Part shown: in pieces, positions 50,804-58,969 of the stretch
Position numbering within the stretch: position 1 is the stretch's first letter
Layout: each line of letters begins with the position of its first letter
NCBI RefSeq assembly: GCF_002025665.1
Contig: NZ_CP018786.1
Span: forward strand, 5,146,001-5,210,000
DNA from: Chryseobacterium indologenes
Lineage (GTDB): Bacteria > Bacteroidota > Bacteroidia > Flavobacteriales > Weeksellaceae
Direction: 5' to 3'
DNA length: 64,000 nt
The notes under the pieces: generated by a model
What the model was told of the DNA's origin: nothing
What the model saw: the letters and a program-made list of their open reading frames with translations, nothing else
Databases searched by the model: none
Program-made: the position numbers and the translations under genes

Positions 50804-51508
50804 ATGCTGTTAACGGAACTTTCTCAGATTTTATTTGCACAAATCGCTACTCCTGCAGTTGCTGCAGACAACTTAGAGTTCTCCTTCTGGAAAATTATGT
50901 TCCACGGAGGAGCTTTCGCTAAAATAGTGATGGTCACTGTATTACTATTGGGAGTGTTTTCTCTATATCTGTTTTTTGAAAGATTTTTCTTTATCAAAAG
51001 GCTGACCTCAAAAACAGATTCCAACTTTATGAACAATATCGAAGACTTCATCAAGGCCGGAAAAATAGAGGCAGCAGCCGATTATTGCAAAACGCAAAAC
51101 TCTCCTGAAGGAAGAATTTTAGAAAAGGGAATTTCAAGATTAGGACGTCCAGTTTCTGATATTGTGAGTGCTATGGAATCGCAGGCACAGGTAGAGGTTG
51201 CCAATATGGAAAAAAACCTGAACCTTTTGGCTGTAGTACCAAGTATCGCACCCATGTTGGGACTTTTAGGTACAGTAATCGGGATGATTATTGCTTTCTT
51301 TAATCTTTCCCACGCAACAGGGTCTTTCTCTCCGAAAACACTTTCAGAAGGGATCTATACTGCTTTAGGACAGACCGCTGTAGGTTTAGCCGTAGCGATT
51401 CCTGCTAACTTCTGTTATAATATTCTATTGACAAGGATTGATAAATTTGTCCTGAAAGCTCAGAATATGTCAGGAGAATTTTTAGACCTTATCAACAAAC
51501 CTTTATAA
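50804..51508 (+). CDS. exbB: MotA/TolQ/ExbB proton-channel protein
   Basis: The inner-membrane channel component that couples proton flow to TonB. The 234-residue protein has three hydrophobic helices: VMVTVLLLGVFSLYLFFERF near 45, LLAVVPSIAPMLGLLGTVIGMIIAFF near 145, and TALGQTAVGLAVAIPANFCYNILL near 185. This is the typical ExbB topology. It is the first gene of the exbB-exbD-tonB operon, 12 nt before exbD. It energises the TonB-dependent receptors elsewhere in the genome, including the one at 20075. Confidence 0.93.
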   Translation: MLLTELSQILFAQIATPAVAADNLEFSFWKIMFHGGAFAKIVMVTVLLLGVFSLYLFFERFFFIKRLTSKTDSNFMNNIEDFIKAGKIEAAADYCKTQNSPEGRILEKGISRLGRPVSDIVSAMESQAQVEVANMEKNLNLLAVVPSIAPMLGLLGTVIGMIIAFFNLSHATGSFSPKTLSEGIYTALGQTAVGLAVAIPANFCYNILLTRIDKFVLKAQNMSGEFLDLINKPL

Positions 51509-51520
51509 ATCTTTCTTACG

Positions 51521-51919
51521 ATGAAAATTCAAAGAAGAAATAAAGCAAACCCGGAATTCAGTTTAGCAGCGATGACAGACGTTATCCTGTTGATGCTGAT
51601 TTTCTTTATGATTACTTCATCAGCTGCCAATCAAAGCGCTATTGATGTGAATCTGCCGAAAGCCGGAGCCGTTGACGATAATATTCCGAATCCTGTGACG
51701 GTAAGCATCAAGCCGGATGGCTCATTCTTTGTGGATGATAATCCTGCAAATAGAGGAGAACTGGAGAAAATTATTGTAGATAAATTAGCCAGCCAGCCCA
51801 ATAAATCATTTACGATCAGAGCTGATGAAAACACATTGCACAAAGATGTTGTTTTTGTAATGGAAATTGCTGAGAAATATAAATTTAACATTGCCATTGC
51901 AACCGTTAAAGATAAATAA
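51521..51919 (+). CDS. exbD: ExbD/TolR biopolymer transport protein
   Basis: A 132-residue inner-membrane protein with one helix (MTDVILLMLIFFMITSSA) that carries the conserved aspartate in LAAMTDVI. A periplasmic domain follows (INVKIKPDGSFFVDDNPANRGELEKI-like). It is the ExbB partner of the TonB motor complex. The next gene starts 35 nt downstream. Confidence 0.93.
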   Translation: MKIQRRNKANPEFSLAAMTDVILLMLIFFMITSSAANQSAIDVNLPKAGAVDDNIPNPVTVSIKPDGSFFVDDNPANRGELEKIIVDKLASQPNKSFTIRADENTLHKDVVFVMEIAEKYKFNIAIATVKDK

Positions 51920-51954
51920 CACACCCGGATTTCCGGAAAGAATTACGTTTTAAG

Positions 51955-52845
51955 ATGAAAAGCTATACAGCAAACAGAAACGAAGAAAATAAAGATAGAG
52001 TAAAGAGCGCACTGCTTTCTATTCTCATCTGGGCTGCTATTCTGCTTTTTGTTTTTTTGTATAAATTAAAACCTGAACTGGATAAAGACCCTGAAGTCGT
52101 TACTACCATGCTGGTGAACTTTGGTGACAACAGAAACGGAAAAGGGATTGAAGAACCCGCTGAACAGCCTGGAAGTCTTGCCGCTGCAACAGAAGAAGTA
52201 ACTCCAGAGCCTGCAGAAACTCCCGTTCCGGAAACAAAAACAGTTATAAAACCAGAACCGGTTCCTACTCCCGAACCAAAGAAAACTGAGGTTAAGGAGA
52301 AAGTCATTACAGGAAATAATTCAAAAGCTAGTGTTCCTAAAAAAGAGGAATCCAAAAAAGCTGAGAAAAAAGAAGCCACGAGCACGAGTGCTTCAAAAAA
52401 TACCAAAAAATCAGGGGCAGCTACGGCTAACTCAAAAACGGGAAATGGAGACGGAAAAGGAACTGCAGCTATCGGAAACCTGATCAAAGGAAGAGGAACC
52501 AAAGCCGGAAGCCAGGGAACTGGTGAAGGCATTGGAAATGCAGGAGATCCTTTAGGAGGAGATGGAAACGGAGATAGTAAAGTAGGGATCGACAGAAAAC
52601 TGGTAGGCTATATTCCCGGAACAATGGGAAGAGGAGGTGCACAGCCCTCTCACAGTTGTACAGCAAGCGGATCAATTACTATTGCTTACACCGTAGATAA
52701 AGCAGGAAATGTAGTGTCTGCAAGAAGAGCCGGAGGCGTTTCAGATCCTTGTGTAGCCTCTACATCTGTAGCCTGGGTTAAGAAATATGTAAAAGCAGAA
52801 AAAGCCAATACTTCTTCTACCGGAACTTATAAAATTACATTCTAA
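51955..52845 (+). CDS. tonB: TonB-family energy transducer
   Basis: A 296-residue protein with an N-terminal anchor helix (ALLSILIWAAILLFVFLY). A long proline/glutamate/lysine-rich spacer (about 60-160) follows, then a Gly-rich segment (GNGDGKGTAAIGNLIKGRGTKAG) and a TonB-like C-terminal domain (ASGSITIAYTVDKAGNVVSARRAGG). It spans the periplasm to contact outer-membrane receptors. It ends at a hairpin overlapping the stop of the convergent 52861 gene. Confidence 0.88.
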   Translation: MKSYTANRNEENKDRVKSALLSILIWAAILLFVFLYKLKPELDKDPEVVTTMLVNFGDNRNGKGIEEPAEQPGSLAAATEEVTPEPAETPVPETKTVIKPEPVPTPEPKKTEVKEKVITGNNSKASVPKKEESKKAEKKEATSTSASKNTKKSGAATANSKTGNGDGKGTAAIGNLIKGRGTKAGSQGTGEGIGNAGDPLGGDGNGDSKVGIDRKLVGYIPGTMGRGGAQPSHSCTASGSITIAYTVDKAGNVVSARRAGGVSDPCVASTSVAWVKKYVKAEKANTSSTGTYKITF

Positions 52846-52851
52846 AAATAC

Positions 52852-52876
52852 AAAAGCACTTTATTCAAGTGCTTTT
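52852..52876. terminator. bidirectional terminator overlapping a stop codon
   Basis: A 10-bp perfect stem (AAAAGCACTT, 52852-52861 with 52867-52876) has a 5-nt loop. Its right arm covers the stop of the minus-strand gene. Confidence 0.8.
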
Positions 52877-53253
52877 TTTAATTCATTTATTCTGTTGATA
52901 ATTGGGAGTGCAAAAATACCACTGGTCTGAAGATACAGTTCGTAGAATGTCTTTGCTTTATCCTGAAAATCTTTATTCTGATCATGTCTGCTGTTGAAAT
53001 AGAATAAATTTCCCAGCATTTCATAATAATCTTTGTGATCTCTTTCCTGTCTTTCATTGACAATGGCGATCATTTCTTCTTTGGTTTTAGAAGCAACTTC
53101 TGTAAAGCTCATCTTGAAGATGTCCCTCATCAACGTATCAAAATCCAGTTCTTTCTGCATTAAACTTTCTTCAGGTTTGTCCAGAATCAGTTTTTCTAAT
53201 GCCTGGGTTAATTGACGAATAAGTCTTAGGGTAAATTCTTTATCTGTAATCAT
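52861..53253 (-). CDS. hypothetical helical protein (DUF6483-like)
   Basis: A 130-residue, all-helical cytoplasmic protein. The N-terminus ITDKEFTLRLIRQLTQALEKLIL resembles DUF6483 proteins. HKDYYEMLGNLFYF near 75 and a C-terminal TPR-like stretch (KAKTFYELYLQTSG) follow. The match to DUF6483 is from memory and loose. It ends at the terminator shared with tonB and starts near a heptanucleotide repeat. Function unknown. Confidence 0.6.
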   Translation of the reverse strand: MITDKEFTLRLIRQLTQALEKLILDKPEESLMQKELDFDTLMRDIFKMSFTEVASKTKEEMIAIVNERQERDHKDYYEMLGNLFYFNSRHDQNKDFQDKAKTFYELYLQTSGIFALPIINRINELKKALE

Positions 53254-53267
53254 AATAGGGTATTTTG

Positions 53268-53323
53268 TTGCTAGTTGCTAGTTGCTAGTTGCTAGTTGCT
53301 AGTTGCTAGTTGCTAGTTGCTAG
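53268..53323. repeat. eight tandem copies of the heptamer TTGCTAG
   Basis: An exact run of eight 7-bp units from 53268 to 53323 lies 7 nt from the end of the broken S23 gene. The other side of that gene carries the reverse complement CTAGCAACT at 53719, and a related CAGCAAC at 53735. The unit is too short for CRISPR. Confidence 0.95.
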
Positions 53324-53330
53324 TTTGGGG

Positions 53331-53694
53331 TTAGGTTCTCCAGTTTAACTGCACGTATTTTATAAAGTTATTGATTTTTCCTCCTAAGAGTTTGTATTGT
53401 TCTGATTTTTCTTTAAAGTCTGAGTGTAATTCCGGATAAAGTCTGGTTATTTTCGATAGATGACAAATTGTTTCGTCAACTTGCCTGAGAGTAGGTGAGA
53501 AACCTAATGAAATCACCTTTGTAACAGTTTCTTCCATATCCCTCTGCAATATTTGTAACAATTGAATCAGCTGATCGTCTCAATTGGCTACCTAGTTCGT
53601 ATAATTCATAGTTGGGTAGTTTGAGCGATAATTTATGTGTTTCAATAAACAACTCAAAAGCAATATTATAAATATCAAGTTTTTCGTAACTCAT
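53331..53694 (-). pseudogene. four-helix-bundle (S23/IVP-type) protein, frameshifted
   Basis: Two overlapping frames together read as one S23-family protein of about 121 residues. The first (53694-53476) has MSYEKLDIYNIAFELFIETHKLSLKLPNYE and the signature LRRSADSIVTNIAEGYGR. The second (53561-53331) continues VDETICHLSKITRLYPELH and ends normally. Near 53480 the joining bases read GCAAGTTGACGAA where the protein predicts GCAAGTGTTGACGAA, a 2-nt loss. The gene is therefore broken unless the sequence is wrong here. Confidence 0.85.
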
Positions 53695-53748
53695 TAATAC
53701 ATTTTTAACGGTAAAAAACTAGCAACTACCCAACCAGCAACTGTTTTA

Positions 53749-55152
53749 TTAAGCAAAGAACAAATATGCCAATGCAATTGCTGTAATAACACCTACTAAA
53801 TCGGCCAGAAGCATAGCAATTACCGTATATCTTGTATTCTTAACGGCAACGGCACCGAAATATACTGCAATTACGTAGAACGTCGTATCTGAGCTTCCCT
53901 GAAGTACAGCGGCCAGTTTTCCCTGGAAACTATCAGCCCCGAATGTGGTCATCGTATCCACCATCATTCCTCTGGCTCCTGAACCGGATAAAGGTTTGAT
54001 TAACGCTGTCGGAAGTCCGTCTACAAATCTTGGATCCATATTGGCAACGTTAGCAACCCATTTCATCCCATCAATGATGACATCAAAAACACCGGAAGTT
54101 CTTAATAAAGAAATCGCAATCAACATCCCAACCAGATAAGGAATAATCTTAACACAGGTAGTGAAACCTTCTTTTGCACCTTCAATAAAGGCATCGAAAA
54201 CGTTGATTTTTTTATAAACGGCTCCTAATACAATCGCAAGGAAGATAAATAGAATTAAACCATTGCTTAGTACTTTACTGAAGTCATCCAGCTCATCTTT
54301 ACTCAATTGTACAAGGTATAGAACTAATAAAGCAATAATCGCTGAAATTCCTCCTACATAAGCTATAACTACCGGACGAAGAAGATTGATTTTCTGATAT
54401 AAAGAAACAATAATCATTGCAGCCAGTGTAGCCGCAAAAGTAGCAATCATACACGGTAGGAAAATATCTGTAGGCGTTTTGGATCCCATAGATGCTCTGA
54501 TTGCAATAATGGAAACCGGAATTAAAGTCATACCTCCGGCATGAAGACACAGAAACATGATCTGTGAATTACTGGCAGTATCTTTATTAGGATTTAAAGT
54601 CTGGAGACTTTCCATAGCCTTTAAACCAAAAGGAGTGGCGGCATTATCCAATCCCAATAGATTGGCACTGAAATTCATCAGCATATGCCCAAATGCAGGA
54701 TGGTTTTTCGGAATTTCCGGAAATAATTTGGAGAAAAAAGGTTGGATCAAACGGCTTAGAAGGTTGATTCCTCCTGCTTTTTCAGCAATACTCATGAACC
54801 CCATAAACAGGGTCATAATTCCGATAAGACCAAGACAGATCTTCACTGCAGTTTCTGAAGTTCCGATAACTCCGTCGGCTTCCTGAACACGGTAAACGGT
54901 TGCATTCTGTTTTAAAGAATCTGTTTTATAATGAATTCTGCTGTCTGCAAAATCATTTTTTTTCATCAGACTGTCCCGAACAATAGGAGAGAGGCTGTTC
55001 ATAGGCTGGGAAGCAATCTTCACTGTATCACCTCCTTTTCCCACCACCATATCATTGAAAATGGTTTTGTAGTTACCTGACGAAACGTATTTTATACTGG
55101 CAATGGCAATGGCAATGATAATGAAAGCCGACCAAATTCTGCTGAGAACCAT
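53749..55152 (-). CDS. nucleoside-recognition (Gate) domain membrane protein, SpmA-SpmB-like
   Basis: A 467-residue inner-membrane protein with about ten helices and two Gate domains. The first half has NFSANLLGLDNAATPFGLKAM and the second half HIPSMMTS-type motifs, matching a fusion of SpmA- and SpmB-like halves. The family is linked to spore maturation in Firmicutes, but in Bacteroidota its role is unknown (perhaps nucleoside or metabolite transport). It is monocistronic. The gap from 55153 to 55268 shows no clear feature. Confidence 0.85.
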   Translation of the reverse strand: MVLSRIWSAFIIIAIAIASIKYVSSGNYKTIFNDMVVGKGGDTVKIASQPMNSLSPIVRDSLMKKNDFADSRIHYKTDSLKQNATVYRVQEADGVIGTSETAVKICLGLIGIMTLFMGFMSIAEKAGGINLLSRLIQPFFSKLFPEIPKNHPAFGHMLMNFSANLLGLDNAATPFGLKAMESLQTLNPNKDTASNSQIMFLCLHAGGMTLIPVSIIAIRASMGSKTPTDIFLPCMIATFAATLAAMIIVSLYQKINLLRPVVIAYVGGISAIIALLVLYLVQLSKDELDDFSKVLSNGLILFIFLAIVLGAVYKKINVFDAFIEGAKEGFTTCVKIIPYLVGMLIAISLLRTSGVFDVIIDGMKWVANVANMDPRFVDGLPTALIKPLSGSGARGMMVDTMTTFGADSFQGKLAAVLQGSSDTTFYVIAVYFGAVAVKNTRYTVIAMLLADLVGVITAIALAYLFFA

Positions 55153-55268
55153 CTGATTGATTTAATTGTTTAAACTTATCAAAAATACTTTAAACCACAA
55201 AAGTAACTAAAGTCTTTTGTTATTCCGGTATGAAAGAGGGCTAATGATGGTTTGCCAGTTTAATCCAA

Positions 55269-55440
55269 TTTTAACGCAGTGTTCGCAAAGGTTTTATGTA
55301 ATGAAATATTTTTTCGTTCACGAAGGCGTTAGCACTAAGCAAAGAGAATTTAAATTAGTGAACATAGCCTAATGAAATGCCCTTGCGGACGAAAATATGC
55401 ATAAAGTTTTATATTTTCCTTGCGATCTTTAGCGTTTAAA
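55269..55440. repeat. dispersed palindromic intergenic repeat, copy B
   Basis: TTTTAACGC at 55269 opens the unit. GTTCGCAAAGG at 55281-55291 pairs with CCCTTGCGGAC near 55380-55390, and AGCGTTTAAA ends it near 55440. The conserved 33-nt block is 55365-55397. Its arms are not perfect, unlike copy C. Confidence 0.7.
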
Positions 55441-55451
55441 ATAAAAATAAT

Positions 55452-55961
55452 TTACTCTTCCAGATAAACAAGGTGCCCTTCAAAATCATCATCCAGATTT
55501 TTCAGAACTTTAGCATCATCCATTTTTTTGATTAATACATCTACAAAGAAGCTTTTTTCAAAAAACTGACGGTGAATTCCGGGTAAAATTTCCATGAAAT
55601 AATCCATTCCGATTTTGTTGTTATGGAGATCCATTTTAGTTTCTAAAGGCTCATTGGGGAAGAGTTCTTCATGCATATCTGTTATTCTCTTGCAGAAATC
55701 CAGTGCTTTTTTAGGAGAAGAAATTTTACAGCAGTACATCATGATGAAGCAGCACCACAGGGCATGTCTGAAGGCATTTCCGCTTCCATTAGTGGAAGCT
55801 GTCTTAGGAAACTTCTTCTGTGCAATGGTAAATGCTTTTATCGTGGCATGAAAACTGAGTAAAGCGAAAAGAGGATGGGGAAGAACAAGTGATAAAAGAC
55901 GTATAATCTTTTTAAAACTCATACTTCTGATGGTATTGAAAAATATCTTAAAAGTCCTCAT
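55452..55961 (-). CDS. DUF6973-like protein
   Basis: 169 residues with conserved GNAFRHALWCCF near 65 and MDLHNNKIGMDYFME near 120, resembling a family of putative peptidoglycan or phage-related proteins of the DUF6973 type. An N-terminal hydrophobic helix (LLSLVLPHPLFALLSF) suggests membrane association. The family is not confirmed. It lies downstream of accD, separated by a hairpin at 55969. Function unknown. Confidence 0.6.
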   Translation of the reverse strand: MRTFKIFFNTIRSMSFKKIIRLLSLVLPHPLFALLSFHATIKAFTIAQKKFPKTASTNGSGNAFRHALWCCFIMMYCCKISSPKKALDFCKRITDMHEELFPNEPLETKMDLHNNKIGMDYFMEILPGIHRQFFEKSFFVDVLIKKMDDAKVLKNLDDDFEGHLVYLEE

Positions 55962-55968
55962 AAATAAA

Positions 55969-55994
55969 AATCTCTCCCTAATTAGAGAGAGATT
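55969..55994 (-). terminator. accD terminator
   Basis: AATCTCTC (55969-55976) pairs with GAGAGATT (55987-55994), followed on the minus strand by TTTTTATTTAT. Confidence 0.75.
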
Positions 55995-56015
55995 GTATTG
56001 TTTTTGTTACAGAAA

Positions 56016-56870
56016 CTATGCTTTTACAGCTAATAAATTAACTGTTTTGGCAACAGTATCCTGAATTTCAGTTCTTTTTACGATGAAATCTACAAATCCT
56101 TTTTCCTGTAAGAATTCTGATGTCTGGAATCCTTCCGGTAAGTCTCTACCGATTGTTTCACGGATTACTCTTGGTCCTGCGAAACCGATCAATGCTCCCG
56201 GCTCTGCCATAATGATATCAGCAGTCATTGCAAAAGAAGCGGTAATTCCTCCGAATGTAGGGTCACAAAGGTAAGCGATGTATAAAAGTCCTGCTTCAGA
56301 AAGCTGAGCCAATTTAGCCTGAACTTTTGCCAGCTGCATCAAAGAGTAAGTAGCCTCCTGCATTCTTGCTCCTCCGGACTGACAGATAATCATGTATGGA
56401 AGTTTGTGTGCAATACAATAGTCTATTGCTCTTCTGATTTTTTCTCCCATTACAGAACCCAAAGATCCACCGATGAAAGCAAAATCCATACAAGAAACTA
56501 CCATTTCAGTTCCTTTTACAGTTCCTACAGCATTTCTGATAGAATCTGTAAGCTTAGTTTTAGCTTTTACTTCTTTCAAACGATCTTTGTAAGGTTTTGT
56601 ATCTTTGAAGTTTAAGATATCAATACTTTCAACATTGGCATCCAGTTCGGTAAATTTACCACCGTCAAAAAGGATGTCAAAAAATTCTGCACTTCCTATT
56701 CTTACATGAAATCCATCTTCAGGAGAAACATAGTTATTTCTCTTTAGTTCATCATGTTCCACTACTTTTCCGGATGGAGTCTGATGCCAAAGGCCTTTGG
56801 GAACGTCCTTTTTCTCATCAGTAGAAGTGGTAATGTTTTTTGCTTTTCTTTTAAACCAGTCGAATGCCAT
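56016..56870 (-). CDS. accD: acetyl-CoA carboxylase carboxyltransferase subunit beta
   Basis: Transfers the carboxyl group from biotin to acetyl-CoA in fatty acid synthesis, with AccA. The 284-residue protein has the crotonase-type core with SCMDFAFIGGSLGSVMGEKI near 125, MIICQSGGARMQEATYSLMQ near 170 and GFAGPRVIRETIG near 230. The N-terminal zinc ribbon (usually CPxC...CxxC) reads HQTPSGKVVEHDELKRNNYV with no cysteine. The protein is intact otherwise. A perfect 14-bp inverted repeat lies between it and fba. Confidence 0.95.
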   Translation of the reverse strand: MAFDWFKRKAKNITTSTDEKKDVPKGLWHQTPSGKVVEHDELKRNNYVSPEDGFHVRIGSAEFFDILFDGGKFTELDANVESIDILNFKDTKPYKDRLKEVKAKTKLTDSIRNAVGTVKGTEMVVSCMDFAFIGGSLGSVMGEKIRRAIDYCIAHKLPYMIICQSGGARMQEATYSLMQLAKVQAKLAQLSEAGLLYIAYLCDPTFGGITASFAMTADIIMAEPGALIGFAGPRVIRETIGRDLPEGFQTSEFLQEKGFVDFIVKRTEIQDTVAKTVNLLAVKA

Positions 56871-56900
56871 TTTTGTTTGTATTAATGTATAAATGTAAAA

Positions 56901-56948
56901 TGTACCAATGTAAATGCATTTCTTATGAATACTTTTTACATTGGTACA
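56901..56948. repeat. 14-bp perfect inverted repeat between fba and accD
   Basis: TGTACCAATGTAAA (56901-56914) and its exact reverse complement (56935-56948) flank a 20-nt loop. The upstream stretch repeats AATGTA four times between about 56884 and 56913. It could be a terminator for fba, a regulatory site or a palindromic repeat. Confidence 0.75.
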
Positions 56949-56960
56949 AATTTACAGTTC

Positions 56961-58031
56961 TTATTTTAAAGTATTTACGTTATTTAAATCTTCAAATGCT
57001 TTTACCAATCTTGTAGAGAATGTTTCCTCACCTTTTCTTACCCAAACTCTTGGGTCATAGAACTTTTTGTTAGGTTTTTCTTCTCCTTCAGGGTTTCCGA
57101 TTTGAGCTCTTAAATACTCAATATTGTTTACCATATAATCTCTCACGCCTTCTGTATATGCAAACTGAAGGTCAGTATCGATGTTCATTTTGATTACTCC
57201 ATAGTCGATAGCTTCTCTGATCTCCTCTAAAGTAGATCCTGAACCTCCGTGGAATACAAAGTTGATAGGTTTAGCCGCTGTTCCGAATTTTTCCTGAACA
57301 TATTTCTGAGAATTGTCAAGGATTTTCGGCGTAAGAACTACGTTTCCTGGCTTATAAACTCCATGTACGTTACCGAAAGCAGCAGCGATAGTGAAGTTAT
57401 CAGAAATAGCTTTTAATTTTTCATAAGTATAAGCGATATCTTCAGGTTGAGTATATAATTTAGAGTTGTCAACATCTGAGTTATCTACACCATCTTCTTC
57501 ACCCCCTGTTACTCCGATTTCTACTTCCAGAGTCATCTGAAGCTTAGCCATTCTTTCGAAATACTGAGCTGAAATCTCAAGGTTTTCTTCTAAAGATTCT
57601 TCAGAAAGGTCCAGCATGTGAGAAGAATAAAGAGATTTTCCTGTCTGCTTGAAGAAATCTTCGTTAGCATCCATTAATCCGTCAATCCAAGGAAGTAATT
57701 TCTTTGCACAGTGGTCTGTGTGTAGAATTACCGTTGCTCCGTAAGCTTCAGCAAGAGTATGAATATGTTTTGCTCCAGCGATAGATCCCAGGATAGCAGC
57801 TCTTTGTCCGTCATTGTTTAATCCTTTTCCTGCGTTGAATGCGGCTCCACCATTAGAAAACTGGATAATTACAGGAGAGTTCAATTTCGCTGCAGTTTCC
57901 ATTACAGCATTGACGTTGCTTGATCCAATTACGTTTACTGCAGGTAATGCAAATTTGTTTTCTTTAGCATACTGAAAGATATCAGTAACTAACTGACCTG
58001 TGGCAACTCCTGCCGGAAAAATTCTGCTCAT
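56961..58031 (-). CDS. fbaA: class II fructose-bisphosphate aldolase
   Basis: Cleaves fructose-1,6-bisphosphate in glycolysis with a zinc ion. The 356-residue protein has the zinc-binding VILHTDHCAKKLLPWIDG near 105, the second metal histidine in GNVHGVYKPGN and the FVFHGGSGST motif for phosphate binding near 265. It matches the longer class II A enzymes of E. coli type. It lies upstream of accD across the 14-bp inverted repeat. A near-consensus TACCTTTA box sits at 58076-58083 on the minus strand. Confidence 0.95.
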   Translation of the reverse strand: MSRIFPAGVATGQLVTDIFQYAKENKFALPAVNVIGSSNVNAVMETAAKLNSPVIIQFSNGGAAFNAGKGLNNDGQRAAILGSIAGAKHIHTLAEAYGATVILHTDHCAKKLLPWIDGLMDANEDFFKQTGKSLYSSHMLDLSEESLEENLEISAQYFERMAKLQMTLEVEIGVTGGEEDGVDNSDVDNSKLYTQPEDIAYTYEKLKAISDNFTIAAAFGNVHGVYKPGNVVLTPKILDNSQKYVQEKFGTAAKPINFVFHGGSGSTLEEIREAIDYGVIKMNIDTDLQFAYTEGVRDYMVNNIEYLRAQIGNPEGEEKPNKKFYDPRVWVRKGEETFSTRLVKAFEDLNNVNTLK

Positions 58032-58101
58032 GTTTTACTTTTTATTATAAATTTATTAGGTGTTTTAATTTCATGTAAAGGTAATCATTTTTAAGAAATT
58101 A

Positions 58102-58968
58102 CTAGTTTCTTTTATCTCGGCCCCAAAGGAGCTTCTGACGGATGGTTTCGTAAAAACTCAAACCGTTGGGCTGCACCAGAAGAAGCTGGAATTTTGCCTT
58201 TTTGATAATGATTTCCTTATCGGTTTCTATATGTATCAGTCGGGAATCTAAGGAAAGAGAGTATTGAGGTACACGGCTTTCCACTCTGAATTTTATTTCT
58301 ACTTTATCATTCACTACTAAAGGTCTCACATTCAGATTGTGAGGAGCGATAGGAGTAATAACAAAATTTTCGTTATTGGGAGAAATAATTGGTCCGCCAC
58401 AGCTCAGAGAGTAAGCGGTAGAACCGGTAGGTGTTGAAATAATGACACCATCGCCCCAGAATACATTCAGAAACTCATCATTGATATAAGAATCCACGGT
58501 AATCATCGATGTCGTTTCTTTTCGGGAGACGGTAACATCGTTTAATGCATAAGGGAAGGCTCCTTCCAGTTTGGGAGAAACTACCTCAATTACGGAACGG
58601 CGACTTGTTTTTACATCTCCCTTTAAAATGGAATCCAGTTCTTTAAAGGCTTCTTCTTTTGTGAAAAAGGCTAAAAACCCAAGTCTTCCTGTATTAACTC
58701 CTACCACGGGAATTTCAAGATCCTCAATAAAGGTTAAAGAATTTACAATCGTTCCGTCTCCACCAAAAGTGAAAAACAAATCTACTTGTTTATCAAGAAG
58801 ATCCTGTTTGGAGTTGAAAGTTTCGAATATTTTTGAAAACTGAAGAGCTTCAGCCATTTCATCATACAGAACAGATTTTACACCTCTTGCTTCAAGTTCA
58901 GAGATAAACTTGCTTAAATATAAAAAAGTATCAAGATCTTTTTTCTGAGAATATATGGCTGCCTTCAT
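58102..58968 (-). CDS. nadK: NAD kinase
   Basis: Phosphorylates NAD to NADP with ATP. The 288-residue protein has the conserved FFTFGGDGTIVNSL near 65, GVNTGRLGFL near 95, and VISTPTGSTAYSLSCGGPI near 175. These are the GGDG and STAY-type motifs of the family. It starts 1 nt after the CBS-domain gene stop, so the two are co-transcribed. Confidence 0.95.
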   Translation of the reverse strand: MKAAIYSQKKDLDTFLYLSKFISELEARGVKSVLYDEMAEALQFSKIFETFNSKQDLLDKQVDLFFTFGGDGTIVNSLTFIEDLEIPVVGVNTGRLGFLAFFTKEEAFKELDSILKGDVKTSRRSVIEVVSPKLEGAFPYALNDVTVSRKETTSMITVDSYINDEFLNVFWGDGVIISTPTGSTAYSLSCGGPIISPNNENFVITPIAPHNLNVRPLVVNDKVEIKFRVESRVPQYSLSLDSRLIHIETDKEIIIKKAKFQLLLVQPNGLSFYETIRQKLLWGRDKRN

Positions 58969-58969
58969 G

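Noticed and set aside
51963..52532. Antisense frame of 189 codons opposite tonB
   Set aside because: It is a by-product of the proline/lysine-rich and glycine-rich tonB linker. It has no start signal or family resemblance.
53268..53323. Tandem repeat considered as a CRISPR array
   Set aside because: The unit is 7 bp with no spacers, and no cas genes are present in the window.
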